DNA of 64,000 nucleotides from JAMXLO01 sp963791495. Lineage in GTDB: Bacteria > Pseudomonadota > Alphaproteobacteria > Acetobacterales > Acetobacteraceae. Under the pieces are notes generated by a model, which did no database searches, was not told the DNA's origin, and saw nothing but the letters and a program-made list of their open reading frames with translations. The stretch is taken from assembly GCA_963791495.1 (NCBI GenBank), contig CAWBST010000009.1:310001-374000 (forward strand), written 5' to 3'. Shown here piece after piece: positions 26,098 to 33,810 of this stretch. Position 1 is the first letter of the stretch. Each line of letters begins with the position of its first letter. A program made the translations under genes and the position numbers.

Positions 26098-26796
26098 TCA
26101 GTTTGACAGGCTGCCCGCCGCGACCAGCACTGGATCGGCGCGGTAGAATTCCGAAAAGATCCGCCGCAGCGCATCGAGCTTTGGCAGGTCATTCACGACG
26201 ATATACGCGTTGCCCGGATGCCGCGTCAGGAAGTCCTGATGATAAGCTTCGGCCGGATAGAACGGACGATCCGGTTCAATGGTGGTGACGATGGCGGCGT
26301 CGAACGCGTGCGCCGCGTCAAGCTGGACAATATAGGCCTTGGCGATCTCCGCCTGTTGCGCACTGGTCGGGAAGATCGTTGAACGATATTGGCTGCCCCT
26401 GTCGGGACCCTGACGGTTGAGCTCTGTCGGATCGTGCGCCACCGAGAAGTAAATCTGCAGGATGCGTCCGTAGGTGATGCGCTGCGGGTCGAAGCTGATG
26501 CGCACGGTTTCCGCATGACCGGTCCCGCCGGAGCTGACCGTCTCGTACAGCGCAGTGCGCTGTTCCCCACCGGCGTAGCCGGACACCGCACTGGTCACGC
26601 CGTTGACGTGCTGGAACACCCCCTGCACACCCCAGAAGCACCCGCCCGCCAGGACGGCCACCTCGACCGTCGCACCCTCGGCCGGTTCATCCACGACGGG
26701 AGCGGGAATTGCATGCGCTTGCTCGGCATGTGCTCGCGCGATTGACACGAGGCCGACCAGCAACAGCATGGCAATGCGCGCGAACATCCTGGTCAT
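26098..26796 (-). CDS. msrA: exported peptide methionine (S)-S-oxide reductase MsrA
   Basis: MsrA repairs methionine S-sulfoxide in proteins using thiols. The catalytic motif GGCFWG has Cys53, and the following VSGYAGGEQ, TGHAETV and SQYRSTIF blocks are complete. The N-terminus (MFARIAMLLLVGLVSIARAHA) is a signal peptide, so the enzyme acts in the periplasm; it is longer than cytoplasmic MsrA for that reason. No MsrB domain is fused. It begins 7 bases after the end of the modE-like gene and is probably cotranscribed with it. Confidence 0.92.
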   Translation of the reverse strand: MTRMFARIAMLLLVGLVSIARAHAEQAHAIPAPVVDEPAEGATVEVAVLAGGCFWGVQGVFQHVNGVTSAVSGYAGGEQRTALYETVSSGGTGHAETVRISFDPQRITYGRILQIYFSVAHDPTELNRQGPDRGSQYRSTIFPTSAQQAEIAKAYIVQLDAAHAFDAAIVTTIEPDRPFYPAEAYHQDFLTRHPGNAYIVVNDLPKLDALRRIFSEFYRADPVLVAAGSLSN

Positions 26797-26803
26797 TGGT
26801 CGC

Positions 26804-27170
26804 CTATCTGCTGGTACACACACGGTGGAGCGCGAGCAGATGTTTGCGTGCTGCCAGCGCCGTATCGATCTCTATAGCACGATAGCGCTCGATGATCGTC
26901 TTGCCCGCGTGCGGAAGGGTCGCGCCGCCACCGCCGCTGCCTCCGGCTGCCGTCTCCACCACCGGCGTGCCCAGGCTGCGGTTGAGGTCCTCCACCAGTT
27001 CCCAGGTCCGCCGGTACGACATATGCAACGCACGCCCGGCTGCGGAGATCGAACCTGAGCGGGCGATTTCCTCCAATACCGCGACCTTTCCGGGGCCAAT
27101 ACGCGCTCCGGAGGCAAGGTCGAGTCGGATGCTCAGCCGATCGTTGAGACCGGATGCTCGTTTTCTCCAT
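26804..27170 (-). CDS. ModE-type molybdate-responsive regulator (N-terminal domain), start uncertain
   Basis: The frame reading LSIRLDLASGARIGPGKVA, then VLEEIARSGSISAAGRAL and the recognition helix MSYRRTWELVEDLN is the winged-helix DNA-binding domain of ModE. It ends with ALAARKHLLALHRVCTSR and has no molybdate-binding TOBE domain. No start codon lies close to the domain in this frame. An ATG at 27170 (MEKTSIRSQ) with GGAG upstream lies in a neighbouring frame and would join after a one-base shift near 27140-27150, so another indel is suspected. A broken modC lies beside it on the other strand. Confidence 0.65.
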
Positions 27171-27228
27171 CTCCGGACACCCCAGGCGCGCCCGCTGCCA
27201 TGGCGCAGCGTAACGCGCCGCCGGGTCG

Positions 27229-27548
27229 ATGACAAGCAGGTCGGAGCGCAGCATTGGCGGCGGCTTGCCGCTGTCGGGCGGCGAACGCCAACGTGTCGCG
27301 ATCGGCCGCGCGTTGCTGGCGCAACCAAATCAGCTGCTGATGGACGAACCACTGGCCAGCCTGGATGCACCGCGCAAAGCTGAGATTATGCCGTATCTCA
27401 CGCGTCTGAAGAATACGCTGAAGCTCCCCGATCGCGGCGCCCCACTGTCGCGCGTCACGTCGGATGCGATCGTGCGATGGGCCTGGCACTGGGCGCGCCG
27501 GTGCTGGCGCTGATCAAGTCAACCTCGATAGAGGTACTGCGAGGCTAG
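27229..27548 (+). pseudogene. modC: remnant of molybdate ABC transporter ATPase modC
   Basis: A broken ModC. The first part reads the ABC signature LSGGERQRVAIGRALLAQP, then MDEPLASLDAPRKAEI (Walker B and D-loop) and stops resembling ModC after LKNTLKLP. The Walker A half is missing upstream and the part after Walker B is deleted. A second piece reads LSRVTSDAIV and, after a one-base shift at 27477, MGLALGAPVLALIKSTSIE to a TAG at 27546; this is the C-terminal TOBE (molybdate-binding) domain of ModC. No modA or modB is present, so the transporter is lost here. Confidence 0.8.
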
Positions 27549-28567
27549 TGGCCGCCCTGCTTTGCAAGCTGTGCCGACAGCCGGCCATAGACGCGTCTTG
27601 CGTTGCCCTCATAGAGCCTGGCCTTGTCACCGGGCGACAGCGGCAGTTGTTCGATGTAGCGCTTGGTGTCGTCGTAGTGATGCCCGGTCTCCGGATCGAT
27701 CCCGCGCACCGCGCCGATCATCTCCGAGGCAAACAGGATGTTGTCCAGTGGAATGACCTTGGCCAGTAGTTCCTGCCCCGGCAGGTGATAGACGCAGGTA
27801 TCGAAGAACACATTCTTCAGCAGGTGTTCGGTCAGCGGCGGCAGCTTCATGTCCTGCGCGATGCCGCGGAACCGCCCCCAGTGATACGGCACCGCGCCGC
27901 CGCCATGCGGGATGATGAACTTCAGCGTCGGAAAGTTCTTGAACAGATCCGAGGTCAGGCACTGCATGAACGCTGCGGTGTCGCCATTCAGGTAGTGCGA
28001 CCCGGTGGTATGGAACGCCGGATTGCACGCCGCGCTGACGTGGATCATCGCCGGAACATCGAGCTCGACCAGCTTCTCGTAGAGCGGATACCAGTAGCGA
28101 TCGCCGAGCGGCGGATCCTGCCAGAAGCCGCCTGACGGATCGGGATTGAGGTTGCAGCCGACGAAGCCATATTGCAGCACGCAGCGTTCCAGTTCGGCGA
28201 TGCAGTTGCGCGGCGATACGCCAGCGGTCTGCGGCAGCATGCAGACACCGACGAAATTGCGCGGAAACTGCGTGCAGACGCGGTGGATCAGCTCGTTGCA
28301 GGCGGTCGCCCACGCCTCGGAGGTTGTCGCGTCGCCCAGGTGGTGTCCCATGCCGGCGGCACGTGGCGAGAAGATCGTGAGGTCGGTGCCGCGCTCCTGC
28401 TGCAGCTTGAGCTGGCCGTTCACGATGCTGGCATGGATCTCATCGTCGCTGATCGCGGGGCGTGGCGGCGCGGCTCTGCCCTCCTTGTGAGCGGCGATCT
28501 GCTCGGTCCGCCAAGCCTCGTGCTGGCGCGGCGACGTGGTGTAATGGCCATGACAGTCAATAATCAT
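27545..28567 (-). CDS. ligJ: amidohydrolase-family 4-oxalomesaconate hydratase (LigJ-like)
   Basis: A 340-residue amidohydrolase-fold protein very like LigJ, the hydratase of the protocatechuate 4,5-cleavage pathway. The N-terminal metal pair HGH is at residues 6-8 (MIIDCHGHYTT). Long stretches characteristic of LigJ are present, such as GFVGCNLNPDPSGG, ACNPAFHTTGSHYLNGDT, IPHGGGAVPYHWGRFRG and FASEMIGAVRGIDPETG. ATG 28567 has GGGAGGAA upstream. No other lig genes are nearby, so the substrate may be a related oxaloacetate adduct. The last bases overlap the modC remnant. Confidence 0.82.
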   Translation of the reverse strand: MIIDCHGHYTTSPRQHEAWRTEQIAAHKEGRAAPPRPAISDDEIHASIVNGQLKLQQERGTDLTIFSPRAAGMGHHLGDATTSEAWATACNELIHRVCTQFPRNFVGVCMLPQTAGVSPRNCIAELERCVLQYGFVGCNLNPDPSGGFWQDPPLGDRYWYPLYEKLVELDVPAMIHVSAACNPAFHTTGSHYLNGDTAAFMQCLTSDLFKNFPTLKFIIPHGGGAVPYHWGRFRGIAQDMKLPPLTEHLLKNVFFDTCVYHLPGQELLAKVIPLDNILFASEMIGAVRGIDPETGHHYDDTKRYIEQLPLSPGDKARLYEGNARRVYGRLSAQLAKQGGH

Positions 28568-28699
28568 GGTTCCTCCCGGGGGTCAGCCCACTGACTGTAG
28601 ATGACCCGCGGGGCACTGCGAAGCCGGCCGGTTTTTTGCACGGCGCTGTCGGCAACGGGCAAACTCGAACGTCCTGTGGAACACGAGAGGACGAACCGC

Positions 28700-29071
28700 A
28701 TGCTCTACACCATCCTCTGTTACAACGACGAGGACGTCGTCTGGTCCTGGAGCAAAGAGGAAGACGCCGCCGTCATGGCGCGGCTCGGCGTCGTGCAGGA
28801 CCGGCTGACCAAGGCGGGCAAGCTGGGGCCGGCGCTGCGCCTGTTGCCCACCACCTCGGCCACGACGCTGCGGAAGACGCAGGACCCGCCGCTGGTGATC
28901 GACGGCCCGTTCGCCGAGACGAAGGAGCAGCTGCTTGGCTTCTACGTAATCGATGTCGCCAACCTGGACGCGGCGCTGGATGTCGCGCGTGAACTGGCCG
29001 CGGCCAACCCTGGCGGCGCCTATGAGATCCGCCCCGTCGCGTTGTACGTTGCCGACAGTCGAAGCGGATGA
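28700..29071 (+). CDS. YciI (DGPF-domain) family protein
   Basis: A 123-residue YciI-like protein with the DGPFAETKE motif that gives the DGPF domain its name, here at residues about 73-81, followed by LLGFYVIDV. Proteins of this type are small ferredoxin-like dimers of uncertain enzymatic role. Its gene overlaps the ECF sigma factor gene by ATGA, and this pairing of DGPF protein with sigma factor is characteristic of the ECF42 group. ATG 28700 has AGAGGACG upstream. Confidence 0.88.
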   Translation: MLYTILCYNDEDVVWSWSKEEDAAVMARLGVVQDRLTKAGKLGPALRLLPTTSATTLRKTQDPPLVIDGPFAETKEQLLGFYVIDVANLDAALDVARELAAANPGGAYEIRPVALYVADSRSG

Positions 29072-30312
29072 CCGACGTCACATGGATCAATGGGGCGCTG
29101 ACCGCGGCGCGTCCCCAGGCGATCGGCGCGCTGCTGCGCTACTTCCGCGATCTCGACGTCGCCGAGGAGGCGTTCCAGGAAGCGTGCCTCCGGGCGCTGC
29201 AGAACTGGCCACGCAACGGGCCGCCGCGCGATCCGACATCATGGTTGATCCTGGTGGGACGCAACGCCGCACTCGACGGCACGCGGCGGCGCTCGCGGCT
29301 TGACCCGCTACCGCCGGACGAAGCGATCTCCGATCTCGACGATGTGGAGACGCCGCTGGCGGAGCGGCTCGACGTGTCGCAGTACCGCGACGACGTGCTG
29401 CGCCTGCTGTTCATCTGCTGCCATCCCGACCTGCCGGCAACTCAGCAGATCGCGCTGGCGCTGCGCATCGTCTCGGGGCTGACCGTCGCGCAGATTGCGC
29501 GTGCGTTCCTGGTAAGCGACGCGGCGATGGAACAGCGCATCACGCGTGCCAAGGCGAGGATCGCGCGCGCCGATGTGCCGTTCGAGACACCCGGTGCCGT
29601 AGAGCGCGCCGAACGCCTCACCGCCGTGGCGGCGATGGTCTACCTGGTATTCAACGAGGGCTACTCCGCGGCTGATGGTTCGGCGCGTGCGCCGCTGTGC
29701 GACGAGGCGATCCGCCTCGCTCGCCTTTTGCTACGGCTGTTCCAAACCGAGCCGGAGATCATGGGACTGGCCGCGCTGATGCTGCTGCAGCATGCGCGCA
29801 CAGCGGCCCGCTTCGATGCCGCGGGCGAGATCGTGCTGCTGGACGACCAGGACCGCGGGCTGTGGGACACCAAGCTGATCGCCGAGGGTCTGGCGCTGAT
29901 CGACAAGGCAGTGCGGCATGGCTTGCCAGGTCCATACCAGATCCAGGCAGCCATCGCCGCGACCCATGCACGTGCGAGGCAGCCGGAAGAGACCGACTGG
30001 GCGCAGATCGATGCGCTTTACGCTGCACTTGAACGGCTGCAGCCCTCCCCGGTGGTGACGCTGAATCGCGCTGTCGCGGTAAGCAAGGTCAGCGGGCCGG
30101 CGGCGGCGCTCGCGTTGATCGAACCGCTGGCTGATCGGCTGTCCGGCTACTTCCACTTCTTCGGCGCCAAGGGCGCATTTCTGCTGCAGCTCGGCCGCAC
30201 GGACGAGGCGCGCGTCGCCTTCGACCAAGCGATCGCACTGGCCAACACGCCGGCGCAAGCCGCGCATATCCGCCAACATCTCGACCGCGCGATGCGCGAG
30301 AACTCCCGCTGA
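29068..30312 (+). CDS. ECF sigma factor with C-terminal extension (ECF42-type)
   Basis: A 414-residue sigma factor of the extracytoplasmic function group. Sigma region 2 covers about 10-80 (LLRYFRDLDVAEEAFQEACLRALQNW), and region 4 about 115-170 (LALRIVSGLTVAQIARAFLVSDAAMEQRITRAKARI). Residues 190-414 form the helical, TPR-like extension (DUF6596) found in ECF42, rich in repeats of the kind ALNRAVAVSKVSGP. These sigma factors lack a classical anti-sigma factor and are associated with DGPF proteins. Its start overlaps the YciI gene. The promoters it reads cannot be predicted here. Confidence 0.9.
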   Translation: MTDVTWINGALTAARPQAIGALLRYFRDLDVAEEAFQEACLRALQNWPRNGPPRDPTSWLILVGRNAALDGTRRRSRLDPLPPDEAISDLDDVETPLAERLDVSQYRDDVLRLLFICCHPDLPATQQIALALRIVSGLTVAQIARAFLVSDAAMEQRITRAKARIARADVPFETPGAVERAERLTAVAAMVYLVFNEGYSAADGSARAPLCDEAIRLARLLLRLFQTEPEIMGLAALMLLQHARTAARFDAAGEIVLLDDQDRGLWDTKLIAEGLALIDKAVRHGLPGPYQIQAAIAATHARARQPEETDWAQIDALYAALERLQPSPVVTLNRAVAVSKVSGPAAALALIEPLADRLSGYFHFFGAKGAFLLQLGRTDEARVAFDQAIALANTPAQAAHIRQHLDRAMRENSR

Positions 30313-30390
30313 CTTTCTTGTGATACTGCGCTGTCGGCGCGCGGACTGGTGCTGCGTCCTTGGAACGTTGAGCAATCGGAGACCGAGCCA

Positions 30391-30813
30391 ATGACCGACA
30401 TCACCGAGACCCAACCTGCCGCCGCCGAAGTGAAGGAAGGAGTGATCGCCTACCTGCAATTGGACGGCGCCATGAAGGCTGCGGAGTTCTACCAGCGCGC
30501 GCTCGGCGCCAAGCTGCTGCATGCGCTTCCGGTGGACGACAAGGGCCGCACCATGCACGTGCATCTGCAAATCAACGGCAGCTCCGTCATGCTGTGCGAT
30601 GGCTATCCGGAGTCCGGCCATCCCACGCAGAAGCCGCAGGGGTTCCACCTGATGCTTGACGTTGACGATATCGACGCGTGGTGGCAGCGCGCCGCTGACG
30701 CCGGAGCCGAGGTCGTCCTGCCGGTTGCGGAAATGTTCTGGGGCGCCCGCTACGGCCAGCTGCGCGATCCGTTCGGCGTGGTGTGGGCACTGAACCAGCG
30801 ACTTGGTTCGTAG
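30391..30813 (+). CDS. VOC (glyoxalase/PhnB-like) family protein
   Basis: A 140-residue vicinal-oxygen-chelate protein of the PhnB type. The first paired beta-alpha-beta unit reads VIAYLQLDGAMKAAEFYQRALGA and the second GFHLMLDVDDIDAWWQRAADAGA, ending in the GARYGQLRDPFGVVWAL strand typical of the family. Members bind a metal and act on varied substrates. It follows the sigma factor by 78 bases in the same direction and is likely part of its regulon. Confidence 0.85.
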   Translation: MTDITETQPAAAEVKEGVIAYLQLDGAMKAAEFYQRALGAKLLHALPVDDKGRTMHVHLQINGSSVMLCDGYPESGHPTQKPQGFHLMLDVDDIDAWWQRAADAGAEVVLPVAEMFWGARYGQLRDPFGVVWALNQRLGS

Positions 30814-30838
30814 CAGCGGCGTACAACGGAGAACCGAC

Positions 30839-31306
30839 ATGACAGACGAAAACTCGGATCGTGAGCTGGTGCTGACGCGCCTGATCGACGCACCGCGCGA
30901 GAAGCTGTACCGGGCCTGGACCGATGCGGAGCTGTTGAAGCGGTGGTTCGCGCCGAAACCGTGGACGACGCCGCACGCTGAACTCGACGTGCGGCCTGGC
31001 GGAGCGAGCCTGGTCGTGATGCGCAGCCCCGACGGCAATGACATGCCGTGTCCAGGCGTTTACCTGGAAGTCGTGCCGAACCAGCGACTGGTATTTACGG
31101 ATGCCTATACCAGCGCGTGGCAGCCATCACAGAAGCCGTTCATGACGGTCATCCTGACGTTCGAGGACGAAGGCGGAAAGACACGCTACACAGCGCGCGT
31201 GCGCCATTGGACGGTCGCCGACCGCGAGGCGCACGAGAAGATGGGCTTCCACCAGGGTTGGGGCCAGTGTGCCGACCAGCTTGCAGCATTGGCAGCGACA
31301 CTGTGA
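30839..31306 (+). CDS. SRPBCC / AHSA1 family protein
   Basis: A 155-residue START-like (SRPBCC) protein. The N-terminal strand ELVLTRLIDAPREKLYRAWTD and the RWFAPKPWTTP segment match the AHSA1 group, and the last helix (FHQGWGQCADQLAALAA) is typical. The fold binds hydrophobic ligands; function here is unknown. It follows the VOC gene by 25 bases, so YciI, sigma factor, VOC and SRPBCC genes form one accessory module, an arrangement known around ECF42-type sigma factors. Confidence 0.85.
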   Translation: MTDENSDRELVLTRLIDAPREKLYRAWTDAELLKRWFAPKPWTTPHAELDVRPGGASLVVMRSPDGNDMPCPGVYLEVVPNQRLVFTDAYTSAWQPSQKPFMTVILTFEDEGGKTRYTARVRHWTVADREAHEKMGFHQGWGQCADQLAALAATL

Positions 31307-31333
31307 GACGAGGCGGAAACTAAGAGACAAAGA

Positions 31334-31382
31334 AGCTCCCCCTCCCCTTGCGGGAGGGGGTCAGGGGGGGAGGGGGCGTCGC
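31334..31382. repeat. G/C-tract palindromic repeat between convergent genes
   Basis: GCTCCCCCTCCCCTTGCGGG, then AGGGGGTCAGGGGGG, folds with CCCCCTCCCC pairing to GGGAGGGGG-type arms. Near-identical elements are dispersed through many alphaproteobacterial genomes. It sits between the ends of the SRPBCC gene and the monooxygenase gene and could act as a two-way terminator. Confidence 0.7.
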
Positions 31383-31395
31383 CAGTTCCCCGCAC

Positions 31396-32385
31396 TCACG
31401 CTGCCTTCGCCACCTCTGCCACTATCTCGAACGACCGCTTCCGCTTGTCGTGGTCGAAGATGTTTGCCGTCACCATCAGCTCATCGGCGCCGGTGCGCCG
31501 CACGAACGCATCCAACCCAGCCCGCACGGTCGCCGTACCGCCGGCGATCGCGCAGGCCAGTGCATCATCCAGCATCGCCCGCCCATAGCGATCGATCCGT
31601 GCATCGAACCCCTCCACCGGCGGTGGCAATCGCCCGGGCTGGCCACTCCGCAGGTTCAGGAACGACTGCTGCAACGACGAAAACAGATACATCGCCTCGG
31701 CATCTGTCTCTGCCGCGGTGACGTTGATCCCCAGCATCACATACGGTGCGGCGAGCTGCGCCGACGGACGGAACCGCGCCCGATAGATCGCCATCGCCTC
31801 CATCATCATCGCCGGCGCGAAATGGGACGCAAACGCAAATGGCAAACCAAGGATCGCCGCAAGCTGCGCGCCATACGTGCTGGACCCCAGTATCCAGATC
31901 GGCACATCGAGGCCGGCACCAGGCACTGCCTGAACGGCCTGGCCCGGTTCAGCCGGCTGGAAATAGCTCATCAGCTCGACGACGTCCCGCGGGAATTCCT
32001 CGCCGGAACTATGCAGCGTCCGCCGCATCGCTCGCGCGGTGATCTGATCGGATCCCGGTGCGCGGCCAAGCCCCAGATCGATCCGCCCCGGATGCAAAGC
32101 GGCGAGCGTGCCGAACTGTTCGGCGATCAGCAGCGGGGCGTGGTTCGGCAGCATGATCCCGCCGGCTCCAATGCGGATTCTGTGCGTCCCGGCACCAATA
32201 TGCGCAAGCGCCACTGCGGTCGCCGCACTGGCGATCCCCGGCAGGTTGTGATGCTCGGCCATCCAGTAGCGGCGATAACCCAGTGCCTCGACATGGCGCG
32301 CGAGGTCCAGCGAGTTGCGCAACGCACGTCCGGCATCGCCGCCTTCGACGATGGGCGAGAGATCAAGAACGGAGAGTGGGATCAT
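31396..32385 (-). CDS. LLM-class flavin-dependent oxidoreductase
   Basis: A 329-residue bacterial luciferase-like protein. Typical segments: SVLDLSPIVEGGDAGRAL at the start, AEHHNLPGIASAATAV with the conserved histidine pair, RIRIGAGGIMLPNHAPL and GRIDLGLGRAPG, which form the flavin-binding barrel. These match the group annotated as luciferase-family oxidoreductase (MsnO8-type) with loose substrate definition. The start is ATG 32385 (MIPLSVLDL). It ends 8 bases after the MFS carrier gene's stop is passed, in the same direction, so the two may be cotranscribed. Confidence 0.87.
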   Translation of the reverse strand: MIPLSVLDLSPIVEGGDAGRALRNSLDLARHVEALGYRRYWMAEHHNLPGIASAATAVALAHIGAGTHRIRIGAGGIMLPNHAPLLIAEQFGTLAALHPGRIDLGLGRAPGSDQITARAMRRTLHSSGEEFPRDVVELMSYFQPAEPGQAVQAVPGAGLDVPIWILGSSTYGAQLAAILGLPFAFASHFAPAMMMEAMAIYRARFRPSAQLAAPYVMLGINVTAAETDAEAMYLFSSLQQSFLNLRSGQPGRLPPPVEGFDARIDRYGRAMLDDALACAIAGGTATVRAGLDAFVRRTGADELMVTANIFDHDKRKRSFEIVAEVAKAA

Positions 32386-32392
32386 CCACTCA

Positions 32393-33727
32393 CTATGGTG
32401 CAGCCCCCTGGAGTTCGGAAGCCTCGACACGACTGCCCCGGAATGCCAACAGGGCGACGGCGGCCGCCGCTATCAACGCGAACAGGCAGGCGCTCAAGAA
32501 GATCTGCGTCGGCGGCAGACCGAGCGTCAGCAGGTAGCCGCCCAATGCCGGTGCGGCGATGCCACCAAGCCGTCCGATGCCGAGTGCCCATCCGAGGCCA
32601 CTCGTGCGCATGCGCGCGGGATAGAGTTTGCCACAGGTCGCATTGGCGCCGGTCTGACTGCCGATGATCGTCATGCCGGCCAGGAAGCTCATCGCAAGGA
32701 GCAATGCGTATGGCAGGGCGACGAGAGCGATCGCCGCGATGAACACCGCGCCGACCGCGTAATGCAACGCCAGTGAGCGTTCCGGCCCGATCCGGTCGAT
32801 CGCGAGGCCCAGATACAGGACAGCGAAGATCGCGCCGAAGTCACGCAGGCTCGATGCGAACACGGCTTGGGGCGGACTCATGCCGATCAGGGTGAACACG
32901 GTCGGCATCCAGTAGGCGAACAGGAACAGATTCATCAGGCTGCAGAAGAAGATGATCCACAGCAGAATGGTCTGCAGCGCATAGCCTTGGCTGAACAGCA
33001 TGCCGACCGGGTTGCCTTGTGCCACGTCCACCGCATGTCCGGGCGTCGGCGTGATGTCGAGGCGCCGCAGCAGTGCGGCGTGGCGCGGCGACAGCCTCTC
33101 CTGCCTGGCCAGGAACCGCGGTGACTCCGGCAGCCACAGCGCAAGCGCCAGCACCAGCACCAGCGGAAATACGCCGCCCAGAATGAAGATCACCGGCCAG
33201 TCGAAGTGCGTGAGCAGCAATGCGACGATCTGTCCTCCGACGAATCCCCCCAGCGGGGCACCGGTGAACGTCGCCATGATCATCGTCGCGCGTAACCGGT
33301 GCGGCGCATAGTCGCCGGTCAACGAGGCCGCGCCGGAAAAACCGCCGCCGATGCCGACCCCGGTGAAGAAGCGCCATACGCTCAGCCAGAGGAGCGAGTC
33401 GGCCGCGGCGCTGAGCAGCGAGGCGATCCCGAAGATAGTGAGGCTGGCAAGCAGCAGCGGCCGACGGCCGAAGCGATCGCCGATCGGCCCCGCGGAGAGC
33501 GCACCGGCCATGATGCCGATGCTCGACCACAGGAACGCCATCGTGAACGCCGACGGCGGCAGGTGCCACGTCCTGATCAGTGATGGCACCGCCCACGCGA
33601 CCGAGTTGATGTCGTACCCGTCGCAGATCTGCACCAGCGTGCACAACACCGCCACTCGCAGCTGCAGGCCGCCGACCCGCTGGTTCTCCAGCGCGGTCTC
33701 GGTCGCCGACAACGCACTATTTGCCAT
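32393..33727 (-). CDS. MFS transporter, aromatic acid:H+ symporter (AAHS) type
   Basis: A 444-residue major facilitator protein with twelve predicted membrane helices. The AAHS group is suggested by VQICDGYDINSVAWAVPSL in the first helix, the loop motif GPIGDRFGRRPLL and VWRFFTGVGIGGGFSGAA. AAHS carriers import benzoate, 4-hydroxybenzoate, protocatechuate and related acids. No ring-cleavage gene is directly beside it, but the dioxygenase operon and the LigJ-like hydratase lie in the same window. The upstream neighbour is the M81 peptidase, in the same direction. Confidence 0.88.
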   Translation of the reverse strand: MANSALSATETALENQRVGGLQLRVAVLCTLVQICDGYDINSVAWAVPSLIRTWHLPPSAFTMAFLWSSIGIMAGALSAGPIGDRFGRRPLLLASLTIFGIASLLSAAADSLLWLSVWRFFTGVGIGGGFSGAASLTGDYAPHRLRATMIMATFTGAPLGGFVGGQIVALLLTHFDWPVIFILGGVFPLVLVLALALWLPESPRFLARQERLSPRHAALLRRLDITPTPGHAVDVAQGNPVGMLFSQGYALQTILLWIIFFCSLMNLFLFAYWMPTVFTLIGMSPPQAVFASSLRDFGAIFAVLYLGLAIDRIGPERSLALHYAVGAVFIAAIALVALPYALLLAMSFLAGMTIIGSQTGANATCGKLYPARMRTSGLGWALGIGRLGGIAAPALGGYLLTLGLPPTQIFLSACLFALIAAAAVALLAFRGSRVEASELQGAAP

Positions 33728-33810
33728 GTTGGCCTCTTAGACGTGTTCTCCCTTCGGCCCGTCTTACATCACCCCCGGCGCCACGCAAGCCTCGGCTGAG
33801 GGAACCGGCG

